Below are positions 32,971-43,855 of a DNA stretch of 64,000 nt, piece after piece. How positions within the stretch are numbered: position 1 is the first letter of the stretch; each line of letters starts with the position of its first letter. Origin of the DNA: Catonia carolina (taxonomy: Eukaryota > Arthropoda > Insecta > Hemiptera > Achilidae); the NCBI GenBank assembly GCA_035578175.1, contig JAQMRL010000005.1, positions 54,045,722 to 54,109,721 on the forward strand, given 5' to 3'. The position numbers were made by a program, and so were the translations under genes. The notes beneath the pieces are model-generated. The model was given only the letters and a program-made list of their open reading frames with translations. It made no database searches and was not told the DNA's origin.

Positions 32971-34219
32971 AAATGAAACACACTCGTTTGCGTTATAATT
33001 TTGTAATTGTATTTTATTTTAATTTTGTGATCGGACGGTTTTAGTAATTTTTCTAGGCATGCTGGATCAAAATTATTTTTTTATTAAAACATGTATTAAA
33101 TTTGAATTTGCTTACAAAGTTTATACTAGTCAAATACGATTAAAATTAGATGCGAATCGGATGCCGCAGCTGAAATGGCTCACATTCAACATTTCCTGCA
33201 TCTAAAATCATGCATTCAGCCAATAACAGAGAAGTGCGTTTGTTTACATCAGTTCCAAAGATAAATAGAATAGACTTCAGTTGGTTAATGTTCTAGGAAA
33301 ACCATTCAAATGTCGTATTATCATTGTAATTATAATAGTATCTTTGTGGGTTAATTTTTACGATATAAGTTACTATTATTTATGGTTATGATAATTTAAT
33401 AAAAATAATTTATTTAGTTTTTTTTAATTCTTATGTGTGATCTTAGTGTGGTCTTTAATGGTTTTAATGTTGGAAAGATGGTTAGTATAGTTATGCTATA
33501 AGGGATTAATCTTATTAGAGAAAACACCCCCCAGAGAGTATGAAAGGGGGTTGCTTTAGGGGTGTTCGTCGGACTACATAAAGGTCCGCTATAAGCGGTG
33601 CACATCAAAGGCCGTGGCCAGTAAACTCTAATGAGTTAACTGTACCCTATTTCCTATCCTATATACTGCAAATTGCCCCTATTCCTCCATTCTCCTATTA
33701 GATTGTCTCTCCTTTTCAACCACATGTTTCCCCCTTAATACAATCCCCCAACTGAACCAAGTAACCAATTTCCTCCGTCTGTAACTAACTACGTGAAATG
33801 GTCAGTGAGCTGAATATATGTTTACCAGATTATTATAATAATTTAATAAACTATAAATTATTCATTTCTACTCAGCACTCAGTTGTAAAACAACTAAGAA
33901 AAACTTGTTTTGTTTCCACAAAATTTTAACTTCATTATTCACTTCAGAGAATATGTGGCACGTTTAAAACGTGGTTTACGTTCTTATTCCATCATAATTA
34001 AAGTATAACCAAACTGTATTTATATTACACCAACAATAACAAACATGTATACGAATGTATAGAACATGTATAGAATTTTATAAATCATTTTACAAAATAT
34101 TTTGGTAATCATTATTTTATTTTACTATTTAAATTTAAATCCATTTTAAATTTCTCGAACTATTTATTTTAAAATTTATTTTCTATGTTTTCTGTTGAGA
34201 CCGCAGTGGATCACTTGAG
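32971..34219. other. Intergenic DNA with one GC-richer patch
   Basis: 33530-33610 is unusually G/C-rich (runs of C and G around 'aaggtccgctataagcgg'). A 64-residue minus frame covers it but I do not recognise it; it could be an unidentified LINE 3' end. Confidence 0.4.
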
Positions 34220-34735
34220 TCAATTTCTGGGCACTCTGTTCTGGTTCTTTTCGTTGATTTTCCTCCAGTATTCTTTCATTCTGGCCGATCTTTTTTGCCT
34301 TTCTGCTTCTGAAAAGATCACTTTCCTGCTTCCTCTTTTATCTACTTTTCCTTGGAATCTAATATTTTTATCTTTTAATAGTTTCAGCTGTTCGGTTTTA
34401 TTTTCTAGATCTTCGAAAGCGATGCTTATTCTTTCATATCTTTCTTGATTTCTCTTAAACATATTACTTCTGTCTTTTTCTGGTAGAGCTTTCTGACTAT
34501 TTGGTTTGTGATTCTATCTTTGGGTGTTCTGATTATATATCCAAAGAAGGATATTCTCTTTCCTCATCGTTTCTATTAGCGATTCGGTCTCCTGGCAGAC
34601 CTGTTCATTCGGTATTAATAGCCTATCCATTCTCCATCTACTTGGTGTCTCTTTCCTATGTAAGTTCTAAGAATCCTTCTATCGAGTTTTTGGATTTTAT
34701 CTATTCTAATTTCGTGGGTAATTTATTTATTTATT
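34220..34735 (-). pseudogene. LINE ORF2 C-terminal fragment (second non-jockey LINE family)
   Basis: Minus-strand translation from about 34720 gives 'IDKIQKLDRRILRTYIGK' and then 'KRISFFGYIIRTPKDRI', with stops between. It ends in the 80-residue open stretch that includes 'FSEAERQKRSARMKEYW'. The order (RRILR, then GHI-like, then a basic E-x-E-R-x-x-R-S-x-R-M-K-x-x-W tail) is that of the C-terminal part of insect LINE reverse transcriptases. A homologous piece lies at 37640-38290 on the plus strand. Confidence 0.75.
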
Positions 34736-34769
34736 ATTTATTAATTTTATTTATTTAAAATTGTTTTTA

Positions 34770-35690
34770 TAGTAAAGATTTTTAAGGTTCAGTACGGTAC
34801 TGCTTATTCTCAGCTCCACAAATACAATGCCGGAGTACTTCAAGGAGCAATACATTTCCAATTCCGTAAAGCGTATTTACATCGTACCCATTTTGGACAC
34901 TTTGATAACCGCAATATGCTGACGACGCTGCAATTCTTGTAAGAGAAAAGACCGCAGATGAAACTTCCAGGTTGGCTCAGCGACATCTTTTACTTATGAA
35001 GGACTGGCTTACCGGTTGGCTTGTAAGGTACACTAAAATAAATCAACACAAGTTATGTTCACCATACAACGTCAATTTGTCCACCTTTCAGCGCTGAATA
35101 ATGTTCACATCCCTCAGGCGAGATTGATGCGATATTTTGGCTTGTGGCTTGACATGTGACTAAATCGGAAGCATCATCTGCATACAAAACGTTTAGAACT
35201 TAACTACCACCAGAAACTGCTCTTCTGCTTAATTAACCCTCGATCAAAATTAAACCTTTCTTCCAAAATTTTAATTTACAAAACAATTTTGAGACCAATC
35301 TGGTTGTGGTGTTCAGCACTTTGAAAAAGCGGTAGTAAGTAACTTAATTCAGGCCGTTCAGTCAAAATTCTTAAGACTTGCTTCTGGTGCTTCTTTTTAT
35401 GTAAGCAATAAAACCCTACATGATGATTTCAAAATTCAGTTAGTAAAGGAACAAACTACGTCGTCTATAGTAAATTTCGTGAACGACTTTATAACTATCC
35501 CTAGCTACAAGAATCTTCCCAACTATACGACGTCTAAAGCGAGAATGGAGCAGAGTTCTCTTGGTCTGGATTCCAGACAACCACAGTTCAAAGCGGAAAT
35601 GTACCACTGCGTACCTGTTCTCCTAAAAGTAACATTTCCCTACGCCCATTATAATAAATATCACGTTCGGAAATTGTGCAGTTCATAATG
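34770..35690 (+). pseudogene. Jockey-like LINE fragment, heavily decayed
   Basis: It begins with an 'AGVLQGAIHF'-like RT motif B region. A large decayed middle follows, then 'QSKFLRLASGASFYVSNKT', 'LHDDFKI' and an open 69-codon stretch from 35479. Stops and frameshifts are frequent and the YADD/FADD active site is not recognisable. It lies right beside the opposite-strand LINE fragment ending at 34735. The piece at 5845-6019 aligns with its 3' half. Confidence 0.7.
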
Positions 35691-36299
35691 CAGTACCGTA
35701 AGAAAGTGTAAAAATTGAAGAAATTATAAATTCTAGAACTACTTTATTTAATGAAAATATTATAACTTGTTGTAAAACAATGTTAGATTATTAAACTTTT
35801 ACAACTAACGAAATTCATTTAATGATGCTATACTTAATTGACAATAATACTTTGGACACACCAAACACAGTATTAACACTAAAATGTTAATTTATTTAAA
35901 ACTTTTAAGGAAAGTGTTACGCAGTGGGCTGGACCGCTTAATAACGTCTATTCGGGTTTTTCCTTCGTGAAGAATAATATATGACAAATAATTTTTGTGG
36001 AAATTATTTTCTTACGCTTTTAATCATGTTTGGGTCATAAAAATAATGATAAACAAATGGACAATTCTTTGTAAAAGAAATGATCCATCTGTATAAGGGT
36101 GATGGCAATTATATCTTTGTTCCTCTGATTAAATGACAAAGTTGTGAAATTATGATTTGTATTTCACTAAGATAAGAAGGAATTTGTACCATCGCTTCTT
36201 CCATAGAATTTTAATTCTCTTTCACCCTTCAGTTAACATAACTACGACTACCAGCTGCTTTATTAAACAATGGAAAGATTTTCCCCGCAATTATAAGCT
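35691..36299. other. AT-rich intergenic DNA
   Basis: Nothing recognised. Confidence 0.4.
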
Positions 36300-36680
36300 C
36301 ATCTAACCCTTAATTTATTCGTTTCATCTTCATCGTCTTCTTTTATTTTTTTTCTGAATTCATCTTATTATTCTTATTCTTCCTCATTATTTTATTCGTT
36401 TTCTTCGTCTTCACCTCCTTCTTCTTACCCTTCCTCCTTCTTCCTTCTTCTTCCCCTTCCTCCTTTTTCCTCCTTTCTCCTTCTGTTTTTTGTTTGTTTT
36501 CTTTTACTTATATTTCTCTTCCTACTTCTTCATCTTCTTCTTCTTCCCTTTAATGATGTTTCCTCTCCATTATTTTGTTAACGTTTCTATTTTCTCAAGG
36601 TTCACAACCACTTCTACGCCTGTTAACCATATTTTTCAAACCTTATCATTCGCCATTATATTCTTTTCTCACCTCTTCCT
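36300..36680. repeat. Long pyrimidine-rich tract (TTC/CTT/CCT)
   Basis: Nearly pure C/T on the plus strand, densest at 36400-36545, made of TTC, TTCC and CTT units. It may form triplex-type DNA. The 65-residue Phe/Ser-rich frame over it is an artefact of composition. Confidence 0.75.
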
Positions 36681-36869
36681 TTCTTAAATCTTGATTTTCT
36701 TTTATGTATAATAATATTTAAATTAAGATCACTTATTCTTATTTTTGTTTAATAATTTTATTTTAGTTTCTTTATCATAATTCTTGAATATTGTAATAGT
36801 TTCTTTAAATTTTATTCCTAAATTTTTTCAATAAATATTTCAATATTTTCAACATGTTACAAACACACG

Positions 36870-37165
36870 TCACAAACTCAAAACACGCTTAAATCAACTA
36901 AACGGCTTCCTTGATAGACTTTCTAAATGTCACATAAATTAACAATCTACAAGGCGGTCATAAGATCAGTCTGGACATATGGATTTAAACTTTGGGGATT
37001 TGCTAAACCGTTTACGTTTACACGAAACGTAAACAAGCAATTCAAAACAAAATTCTACGAGCGATAACGCAATGCCCCTATTACGACACAAACTTAATGT
37101 TGCACAAAGACTTCCTCTCGAACTGGCTGTTGATAGAAGATTTTCCGTACTCATCTTCGTTTCGG
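36870..37165 (+). pseudogene. Jockey-like LINE fragment (post-RT region)
   Basis: Frames give 'YKAVIRSVWTYGFKLWGFAK' followed, with frameshifts, by 'NKILRAI' and 'YYDTNLMLHKDF'. This is the jockey ORF2 segment after the RT domain (Y-K-x-x-x-R-P-x-W-T-Y-G-x-x-L-W-G). Both ends are truncated. Confidence 0.7.
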
Positions 37166-37639
37166 GTTGTTTTTACTACTATTTTTAATTACTGCTTGTA
37201 ATTTTTTATCTGTGGTGTAGATATTTTTTATTGTTTGTGTTCAATTTGTACTGTCACCATGTAAATTAGGTGCTGCACTTAATACTTAAGCTTAATTAAT
37301 TTAGGTGATTTTCTTTTGTGTATGTCTTGACGCCCCTTAGTTTACGATAGGTGTGCAGCAATATAAGGACTTCGATCTGTTGTGCTGCCTTTCTTCCACT
37401 AAGTAGATCCTTCCCACTTCCCTGTTTGTATTTAATTGCTTCTCGGAGGCTAGGGATGGCAACAAAGGATATTGTGGTGGCCATCAATTAAAAATAGTTT
37501 GGTTTAAACGTTCAAATATAATACAAATTATCATTTTACTATAATAAAGCTTATTATTCCGTAAAGATAAGTCTAAACATATCATATGAAAAAACACATC
37601 CATCACAGACTTCAAGAAAAAATCTGCTGGAATGAAAAA

Positions 37640-38290
37640 AACATCTGCTGGCTGAACAAACTGAAAATTGGACAGAAACTCACCCGAAATACCTACAACA
37701 AAAAATCACATTCGGTCAACACAAAAATCAAACACTGCAAGACCACTTTAAGAACACAAATTCTGTACATAAGTGAAACCATTGCCTGGATAAATGGTCA
37801 AGTAATCAAAGAAGCCTGCAAAAAATTAGAACGAAGAATTCTCAGAACATGCATTGGTAAAAATCAAAAGTCAACAACTAATTCAGACTACTACCAATCG
37901 ACCAAGTTTATAAAGATATAGAACCCATCGATTCGCAATGAGGAAGAAACGGGTGTCCTACTTTAGTCACATTCTCAAAATGGCACCTGACAGACTTCTC
38001 TATAAATTAGTTAAACACATGTTGAAATCAAAACCCCTAGACCCAACACACATGGCATAAAGAAGTACTGAATGACATGACAGAACTGAACTTAACAGAA
38101 CAAGACTTAATCGAAAAAAGCTCCGAAATACAAACAAACAATCTAAGTTCACAACATCCGACTTACGACGCATGAACCTAAGAAAGCAGTCAGTGTTTGT
38201 TCAGAAGAAGTTTGCAAAAAGCGTTCGGAGAACGTCAAAGAGTACCATCGAAAACTGAAGGCTTCAAGCTGACTAAAGTGGTCCATTGTG
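37640..38290 (+). pseudogene. LINE ORF2 C-terminal fragment, homologue of 34220-34735
   Basis: An open stretch to 37921 contains 'KKLERRILRTCIGK'. After a shift it continues as 'KKRVSYFSHILKMAPDRLLY', matching 'RKRISFFGYIIRTPKDR' in the 34-kb copy. Further on are a stop-rich region and a basic tail near 38160-38260. The two copies are in opposite orientation about 3 kb apart. The upstream limit may be 37586. Confidence 0.7.
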
Positions 38291-39392
38291 ACTAAGCAAG
38301 TAAAAAAAACTTATTATCTACTGTAAAAATATTTATTTGGAAACTTCATGGCATTCCTCTCGATCATCTTTGTCTCGCAAAAACAAGGAGCTGGCGGGTA
38401 TGCAATAAATATGATTTTAATATTTGAGCTTTTTTAAATCAGTTGAATAATGTGTAAAACTCCATTTAGTAATGAAATTCTGTAAATTTTAAACGCGTAA
38501 CCAAATAAGCCACCTAGATGGCTGCTAATAATTATAACGTTGTTTTATTTTTAATTATTATTAATATATCTCCCACTTGAAGAGATTTTAAAAAAGTTAG
38601 GTTGATGAAAACATAATTTAAAGCTGAAAAAGCTTTAAAAATTTCTTATATCAAATGATGAAAGAACACGGTATAAAGTGAATTTGGATGTATATTTTAT
38701 ATATAAGTGACGCAGAGAGAGAAAGATGTATTCGATACATTGAATGAATGAGTGAGACAGAATATGAGTGAACATGATTTCCTTAGTGAACGTTTTAGAA
38801 TTCCCTTTCCTTATTTCCATAGGCCTATAAGAATGACTTTTCATGGCAAAGGGCCCGAATAAGATTTAATAATTGTAATTTGAACGAATTCATAGCGCGT
38901 TTTAGCGCAATTGCTTCTGTTACCCTCCCTTGTTACTCCCCTCTCCTTGAAACCATTTCGTTAACATTCCGTTTTACGAAGGGAAGTGTAGTGTGTGAAG
39001 CAAGCAGTAGCTAAAAACGGTCACGTTCCAAACGTTCGGTTCAGTGCAAAATGCCCCGATTAAAAGTTGTAACTGTACAGTAAAGTAAAGTACGTAACTA
39101 TATATAAGCTGTAACTTCGTAAGTACAATGAATAACTATTTAAGTAACTTAACTTGCTTGAAAGCAACATGGAATAATAATAGCTTAACTAATACACTAT
39201 GTTTAATTTATTGCTCTACTGAGAATTTGGATTTTGCTTTAGTTCACGTGTTATGTAGAACTTAGTTTTTATTTTGAATTATTAATTGCTCCTGATCTTT
39301 TAGCTGGTTAATTGTAGCATCAATTGATTTTCATAGAAAAGAAAGTTAAAGTGAACTAGTGCTGAAGAAATTTATGAAGGTAAATTTTGTTA
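38291..39392. other. Intergenic DNA with a GC- and CpG-richer patch
   Basis: 38880-39070 has more G/C and several CpG ('catagcgcgttttagcgcaa', 'aacgttcggttcagtgc') than its neighbourhood. It includes a TCAGT followed ten bases on by ATG and nine open codons. This could be a host promoter or first exon, but no splice partner or known peptide is seen. Confidence 0.3.
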
Positions 39393-40177
39393 AGGGTATC
39401 CGGAATGCCTATCTCCATAATGTTAATGTATGGAACATTTTCTCAAAAACTGTTTAGAGTTGTCCTGTCCAATTTTTTGTGGTTATTTTTTAGGTTATTC
39501 TACACCCACTGAGTTAATAGCGTTTTCATATATTGTTAAAAAGTAAGAAAGCATTTTTTGAAATTAACTGTTTCGAAAATCATAATTTTTTGCCTATTGA
39601 AGTGGAAAACAAATAATCAAACACATTATTTTACTGTATTATTAACTCAGTACATTGAAATTATGTTATAAAGGGTGTATAACATTTTCATTAAAATCCA
39701 TTCACAGTCGGCTGAGAAAATGTTCCTTATGTGTCAAAAACTGTAATTTACGGGAAACAAGAAAAACTAAAAAATTTTAAGTTTATGAATACGATGACCA
39801 GTTATATATATTATACCAGGGCCGTTGAATAGAGACTCTCTTATTCAACGATCCTGATATTATACACCGAATTCCATATGTTAGATTCACAGCTGGTCTA
39901 ATGTCAACTTAAAGTTTTAAAACAAAAAATATCGTACAAAATAAAAAAGAATTGTGAGTTTATCTTATGTCATTCAAAAAATATAGATGTTTGTGCAAAC
40001 TGGGTTACGTTTAGAAAATAATGTAAGGGTTCAACATATTTTTCATTTTGGAGGGATAAAAACTGCAAAATCCCCAACAAATTATATATCCCAGGATGCA
40101 GAAAACACTTTATTTCAAAAGTGTGCAAAAAACCGAATATGTGAATTTTTTCAAATCTCTCCTTTCCGGGTACCTTT
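39393..40177. mobile_element. Possible TTAA-flanked non-autonomous transposon
   Basis: The left end 'gggtatccggaa' and right end (inverted) 'aggtacccggaa' are about 12-16 bp imperfect inverted repeats. Both are bordered by TTAA (39390-39393 and 40176-40179), the piggyBac-type target. The interior has no conserved transposase. The short, imperfect repeats make this tentative. Confidence 0.4.
39813..39860. repeat. 48-bp palindrome (mini inverted-repeat unit)
   Basis: Arms ATACCAGGGCCGTTGAATAG and, inverted, ATATCAGGATCGTTGAATAA meet at a centre near AGAGACTCTC, with few mismatches. It lies inside the candidate element at 39393-40177 and is embedded in TATATATTATA, so it may be a separate tiny insertion. 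Confidence 0.75.
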
Positions 40178-40225
40178 AAATTTTTACTTAGTTATTAGAT
40201 ACTACAGTACCTATTATTATTAAAA

Positions 40226-40315
40226 AATCTAATGTGTATCACTCACACGCTTTCGCTTGCCAATATAAATCATGAAAACCCATAAACTAAAATATTAAGG
40301 CCGCAATCTTAAAAA
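40226..40315 (-). mobile_element. Repeat T, internally deleted fragment
   Basis: 'gtgtatcactcacacgctttc' and 'gcttgccaatataaatcat' give the 3' end on the minus strand, then 'aaggccgcaatcttaaaa', which in T copies 2 and 3 lies hundreds of bases further in. The middle is deleted. It lies about 120 bases upstream of the intact mariner. Confidence 0.6.
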
Positions 40316-40436
40316 TAATTATTTATTTCAATTAGTATATTATGGGAAAATCACCATTCGGTGCGATGCTTAACTAAGAACTGTAGATAAAAACCGCCTG
40401 AAATACCTAAAAGTTTTTTCATGTGCAAAAGATATA

Positions 40437-41784
40437 CGAGGGTAGGCTGATAAGTAATGCACACATGCTTGTAGAAGACGAACAAAAAGAAATAGCAAGA
40501 TGGGGTAAATAACAAATTAAAGTACAAATCTTAACCTACCAAATTATCTATTTATTTTTCAATATAGTCACCGTTAAGCATTACACATTTCTCCCAACGT
40601 TTAACAAGTTTTTTCATTCCGTCACTGAAAAATTCTTCCGACTTTCCTCGAACCCAGGACGCAATAGCTGCCTTCACCTCATTGTCCGAGCTGTAATGAT
40701 TACCCTTAAGGTCTCTCTTCAGTAGAGGAAAAAAATAAAAATCGCAAGGCGCAAGGTCGGGAGAATACGGAGGGTGTAAAATTGGTTGAAACTTCAGGTT
40801 TCTCAGAGCCTCTCCAGTTGCACGCGAAGTGTGTGGACGAGCATTGTCGTGTTGCAAAATTATTGGCGCCAGGTTGCCTCTAACACGACAAACTCGACGT
40901 CGGAGGTGTTTCAGAGTCTGTATATACTGAGCAGAATTTACCGTTGCCCCTCGTTCCAGATAATCAGTCACATAAACTCGGCGAGCATCCCAAAACACAG
41001 TCAAAAGAATTTTTTTTGCGGACGGTTGTGTTTTGAACTTTTTCACAACAGGAGAATGTGGATGACGATATTCAGCGCTCTGCCTTTTTTCTTCGGGATC
41101 GTAATGATGAACCCATGACTCGTCCCCCGTCACAATATTCAAAAGAAAGTCGTCTCCTTCGTCACGGTAGCGCTTCAAAAGTTGTTCACAGCATTCCAAT
41201 CGACGCTGTTTATTCTCGTCTGTCAGACGGCGTGGTACCCATCGTGCACAGATTTTACGGTATCCCAATTGTTCAATAATGAAGCCAACACGTTCCTTAG
41301 ATATTCCAATTTGGTTTGCGATACGCTGTTGAGTGATTCGCCGGTCATTTTGAATCAAATCATCGATGAGTTTGCGACGATTATCGTCTGAGGCAGTGAT
41401 TGGTCGTCCACTGCGTGTTTTGTCAACAATTAAGGCTTTTCCAGGTTGGCAATCACGAAATTTTATTACCCAACGATTCACAGTAGACCTATCAACAGTA
41501 TCGTCACAATAAACAGCCTTTAAACGACGATAAATCTCACTAGGATTCACTTTCTCAGCAGTTAAAAATTCGATAACAGCGCGTTGTTTAATTCTCGTTG
41601 ACATAGCACCAGAACACGACGCCATACTTCCACTACTCAAAACAAACTGAATGAAAGCAACGCCTTCAAACTGCGCAGGCTTGTAGAGGAGAAATAGTAC
41701 TTCCACATGCCACCAGGCGCGCTACTGAAGTTTATTTAGTTGTCTTCTACAAGCATGTGTGCATTACTTATCAGCCTACCCTCG
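40437..41784 (-). mobile_element. Complete mariner element (1348 bp) with perfect 43-bp ends
   Basis: The terminal inverted repeats begin CGAGGGTAGGCTGATAAGTA and are identical for 43 bases at both ends. Each is flanked by TA (40435-40436, 41785-41786), the Tc1/mariner target duplication. The element holds one uninterrupted transposase frame on the minus strand. Identical ends and an open frame indicate recent arrival. It may still be mobile or serve as a source for shorter relatives. Confidence 0.95.
40552..41625 (-). CDS. Mariner transposase (DD34D), apparently intact
   Basis: It cuts and pastes its own element through the terminal repeats, acting in the nucleus. The frame from the ATG at 41625 encodes 357 residues, the family's usual size (about 345-350). 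A second ATG at 41604 would give 350. The open frame upstream to 41706 starts at GTG and lies near the terminal repeat, so it is not used. Numbering from 41625: N-terminal helix-turn-helix regions, the linker WVPRRLT at 129-135 (family WVPHEL), and catalytic D168 (TGDESW), D260 (QHDNARPH) and D295 (YSPDLAPCDF). There are 34 residues between the last two. The stop overlaps an AATAAA poly(A) signal. No internal stop or frameshift. Confidence 0.95.
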   Translation of the reverse strand: MASCSGAMSTRIKQRAVIEFLTAEKVNPSEIYRRLKAVYCDDTVDRSTVNRWVIKFRDCQPGKALIVDKTRSGRPITASDDNRRKLIDDLIQNDRRITQQRIANQIGISKERVGFIIEQLGYRKICARWVPRRLTDENKQRRLECCEQLLKRYRDEGDDFLLNIVTGDESWVHHYDPEEKRQSAEYRHPHSPVVKKFKTQPSAKKILLTVFWDARRVYVTDYLERGATVNSAQYIQTLKHLRRRVCRVRGNLAPIILQHDNARPHTSRATGEALRNLKFQPILHPPYSPDLAPCDFYFFPLLKRDLKGNHYSSDNEVKAAIASWVRGKSEEFFSDGMKKLVKRWEKCVMLNGDYIEK

Positions 41785-41954
41785 TAATAATATCCATGTG
41801 TAAAAAGTCACTAATGGAATTCAAATAAAGGAAACAGCCATTAATTGGAAAGTAAAGATTGTTCCAATGATACCAATCTAAAATTCTTAGAACATTTTGC
41901 ACAGTCACCATAGTAAATCCCATTCAGGAACGGCATTTTTTCATACGTTACAAA

Positions 41955-42026
41955 AATTCATTTCATCATTCACCGTCTGCATTAGCAGTAATTGCAGAAC
42001 AGTCGGACGTTAAAAAAAAAAAAAAT
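41955..42026 (+). mobile_element. SINE 3' end with A tail
   Basis: 'caccgtctgcattagcag', 'taattgcagaacagtcgg' and 'acgttaaaa' followed by an A run are the 3' part of the SINE at 19702-20011. The head is missing. Confidence 0.75.
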
Positions 42027-42169
42027 AGTAAATCTCTAACAAAAACACATAGATTTAAACATACGAACTACATAAAACGAAATAACAAACAGGTTTTTGA
42101 AAATATTAAAAAATTATGTAACAAAACCATCCAGAGGAGATTAATCTTCCATCAAAGGCTCCTTTTTCT

Positions 42170-42222
42170 TATTTTTTTTTTTTTTAGGTTCTTATTCGTT
42201 CCGGATATTGGCCACCATATTA
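42170..42222 (-). pseudogene. Extreme 3' end of the 16.5-kb LINE family
   Basis: The minus strand reads 'N-M-V-A-N-I-R-N-E-stop', homologous to 'RMIANVRNG' near the end of the LINE at 16535-17905, then an A-rich tail (plus-strand T run at 42172-42185). About 50 bases remain. Confidence 0.65.
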
Positions 42223-42845
42223 ACAATCTTACTGTATCCTCTGCTACTTAAAATAATTTTACTTATATTTTAATTAATCATTAATGCAGTCATTATCTTC
42301 AATGGATTGTTCAATTAATTGTAAACAGAATGTAATTTTTTCGGCAGAACCTCCAGAAATACCTTACTTCAAAAGATTTTCCGAATCGTGTACTTTCAAC
42401 AAAAATTAGTTTTTGAAAAATTAATTTCGGAATTCAGAAGTTCTCTTAAAGTAGGTACTTGAAAAGTTGTATTATCGAACTATTGGTTTTTGTATTACTT
42501 TTTTTTCTTTGTTTCAGGTAAATTGACTCCCAATCATTAAAACAATGTATGTTTTTTATAACATAAATTGAGTAAGTAGAATAATTACGTAATATTTTTT
42601 TTTAATATTAATACGAGTATTAATTAGACATACAAATCTAAAAATTACATTTACATCTACGTTTATTGTATAATCAAAAGAATAATAATTTCATCTTAGA
42701 AGAGACTAAACTGGTGCTTAAATTATTTATTTTTTCTTTATTATTTTTACCATAATGTGTTTACGTTGCAATCTGTTCAATTTAGAACAAAAATCAACAC
42801 TATGACCCAATTAAATGAGCATAATATCCATGGCATGTACATGAG
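42223..42845. other. AT-rich intergenic DNA
   Basis: Nothing recognised. Confidence 0.4.
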
Positions 42846-43074
42846 GTGTAGACTTTTCTCAGACTCAGTCTCAGGCGACCATTCCTGAGAAATATAGTTA
42901 ATAATTTAACTCCAACTATCAAAGTACACAGGTAACCACTGGCTAGTATTTAAATTCGTAAAAACTTAACTAACTTAACTAGCATTTGATCCGGGGAACC
43001 TTTGTCTACGAATACCAGCTGTTAAATAACTGATTCGTGGCGAAGACTTTACCATTAGATCAACCCGGTGGGTA
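42846..43074 (-). mobile_element. tRNA-derived SINE, family shared with 16294-16531
   Basis: On the minus strand: 'ccgggttgatctaatggtaa' (A box), decayed B box 'ggatcaaatgctag', then 'tttaaatactagcca', 'tgtactttgatagttgg' and 'ctcaggaatggtcgcctgag'. It is collinear with the plus-strand copy at 16294. The B box is more degraded, so this copy is older. Confidence 0.75.
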
Positions 43075-43799
43075 AATAAGAATCTAGAAAAAATTAAGCA
43101 TTTATGGTAAGATCTTGCCGTTCAGTGTTTAACCCTTTTTTTGTTTTCTTTAACCCTAGAGCCGCCAATCATCGATTTTGAGGCTATGTTACCGCTTCTT
43201 GACCCAGTGGTGTCACAAAAAATCGGATTTCCTTCATAGTATTGCAATCTTGTTTTTTAATTTTAAATCCGTATACAGATAACGTGTTACATTGTATAAC
43301 GGGTTTTGCCGGTGCTTCTCTAAAGATATTTTTGTGCTTCTTCTGTAATGGTTTTGTATTTTTCCTGAGCTTCTCTGTTGAAACAAAGCTATTTTAGAGC
43401 TGATTTTGGTTATATTCCTTTTTTTTACGTGATGTGTTTTTGTATATATTTTCTTTATTTTTGAATGTAGAATCGTTTTCTTGGTTTCATTTTGAAGTAA
43501 ACATTATGAGTAAGGATTTGTATATAATAAATTTTAAAAGTAGAACATAAGAAAGTTTTAGTAGTGTTATCTGAAATTTAAGAAAAACATTAGTCTAAAA
43601 ATTGTTTTTGAATAGCTTTAGCATTCCTAAGTGTCAGAATGAAATTTTATTAATTTACTTTATTCTCCTAAATATTTTGTTATTTTGATGTGTAATGATA
43701 ACGTTTGCGTTTTGAAGCAAATTTTTAATGATTTCTTTACGGTTTAGTGACCCACGTGCTAAAAATTTAGAAAAATGTTATTGCCGGCTATAGGGTTAT
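43075..43799. other. Intergenic DNA, nothing recognised
   Basis: No frame or repeat partner identified. Confidence 0.4.
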
Positions 43800-43855
43800 G
43801 AAAACTATGTATTTTCTTCCTTGTATATTCTATAGGGCAAGAGAAAGTAAAATTT
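43800..43855 (-). mobile_element. Repeat T, 5' end fragment
   Basis: 'ctatagggcaagagaaagta' preceded by 'cttccttgtatatt' matches the 5' end of T (minus strand), as in copy 2 at 46600-46647. It defines the start of T as close to 'tttactttctcttgcc'. Confidence 0.6.

Noticed and set aside
36490..36687. 65-residue Phe-rich frame
   Set aside because: Product of the pyrimidine-rich tract.
40786..41391. Plus-strand frames of 110, 73 and 69 residues
   Set aside because: They are antisense to the intact mariner transposase.
40552..41706. Mariner transposase starting at 41706
   Set aside because: That start is GTG, close to the terminal repeat, and would add 27 residues not typical of the family; ATG at 41625 fits better.
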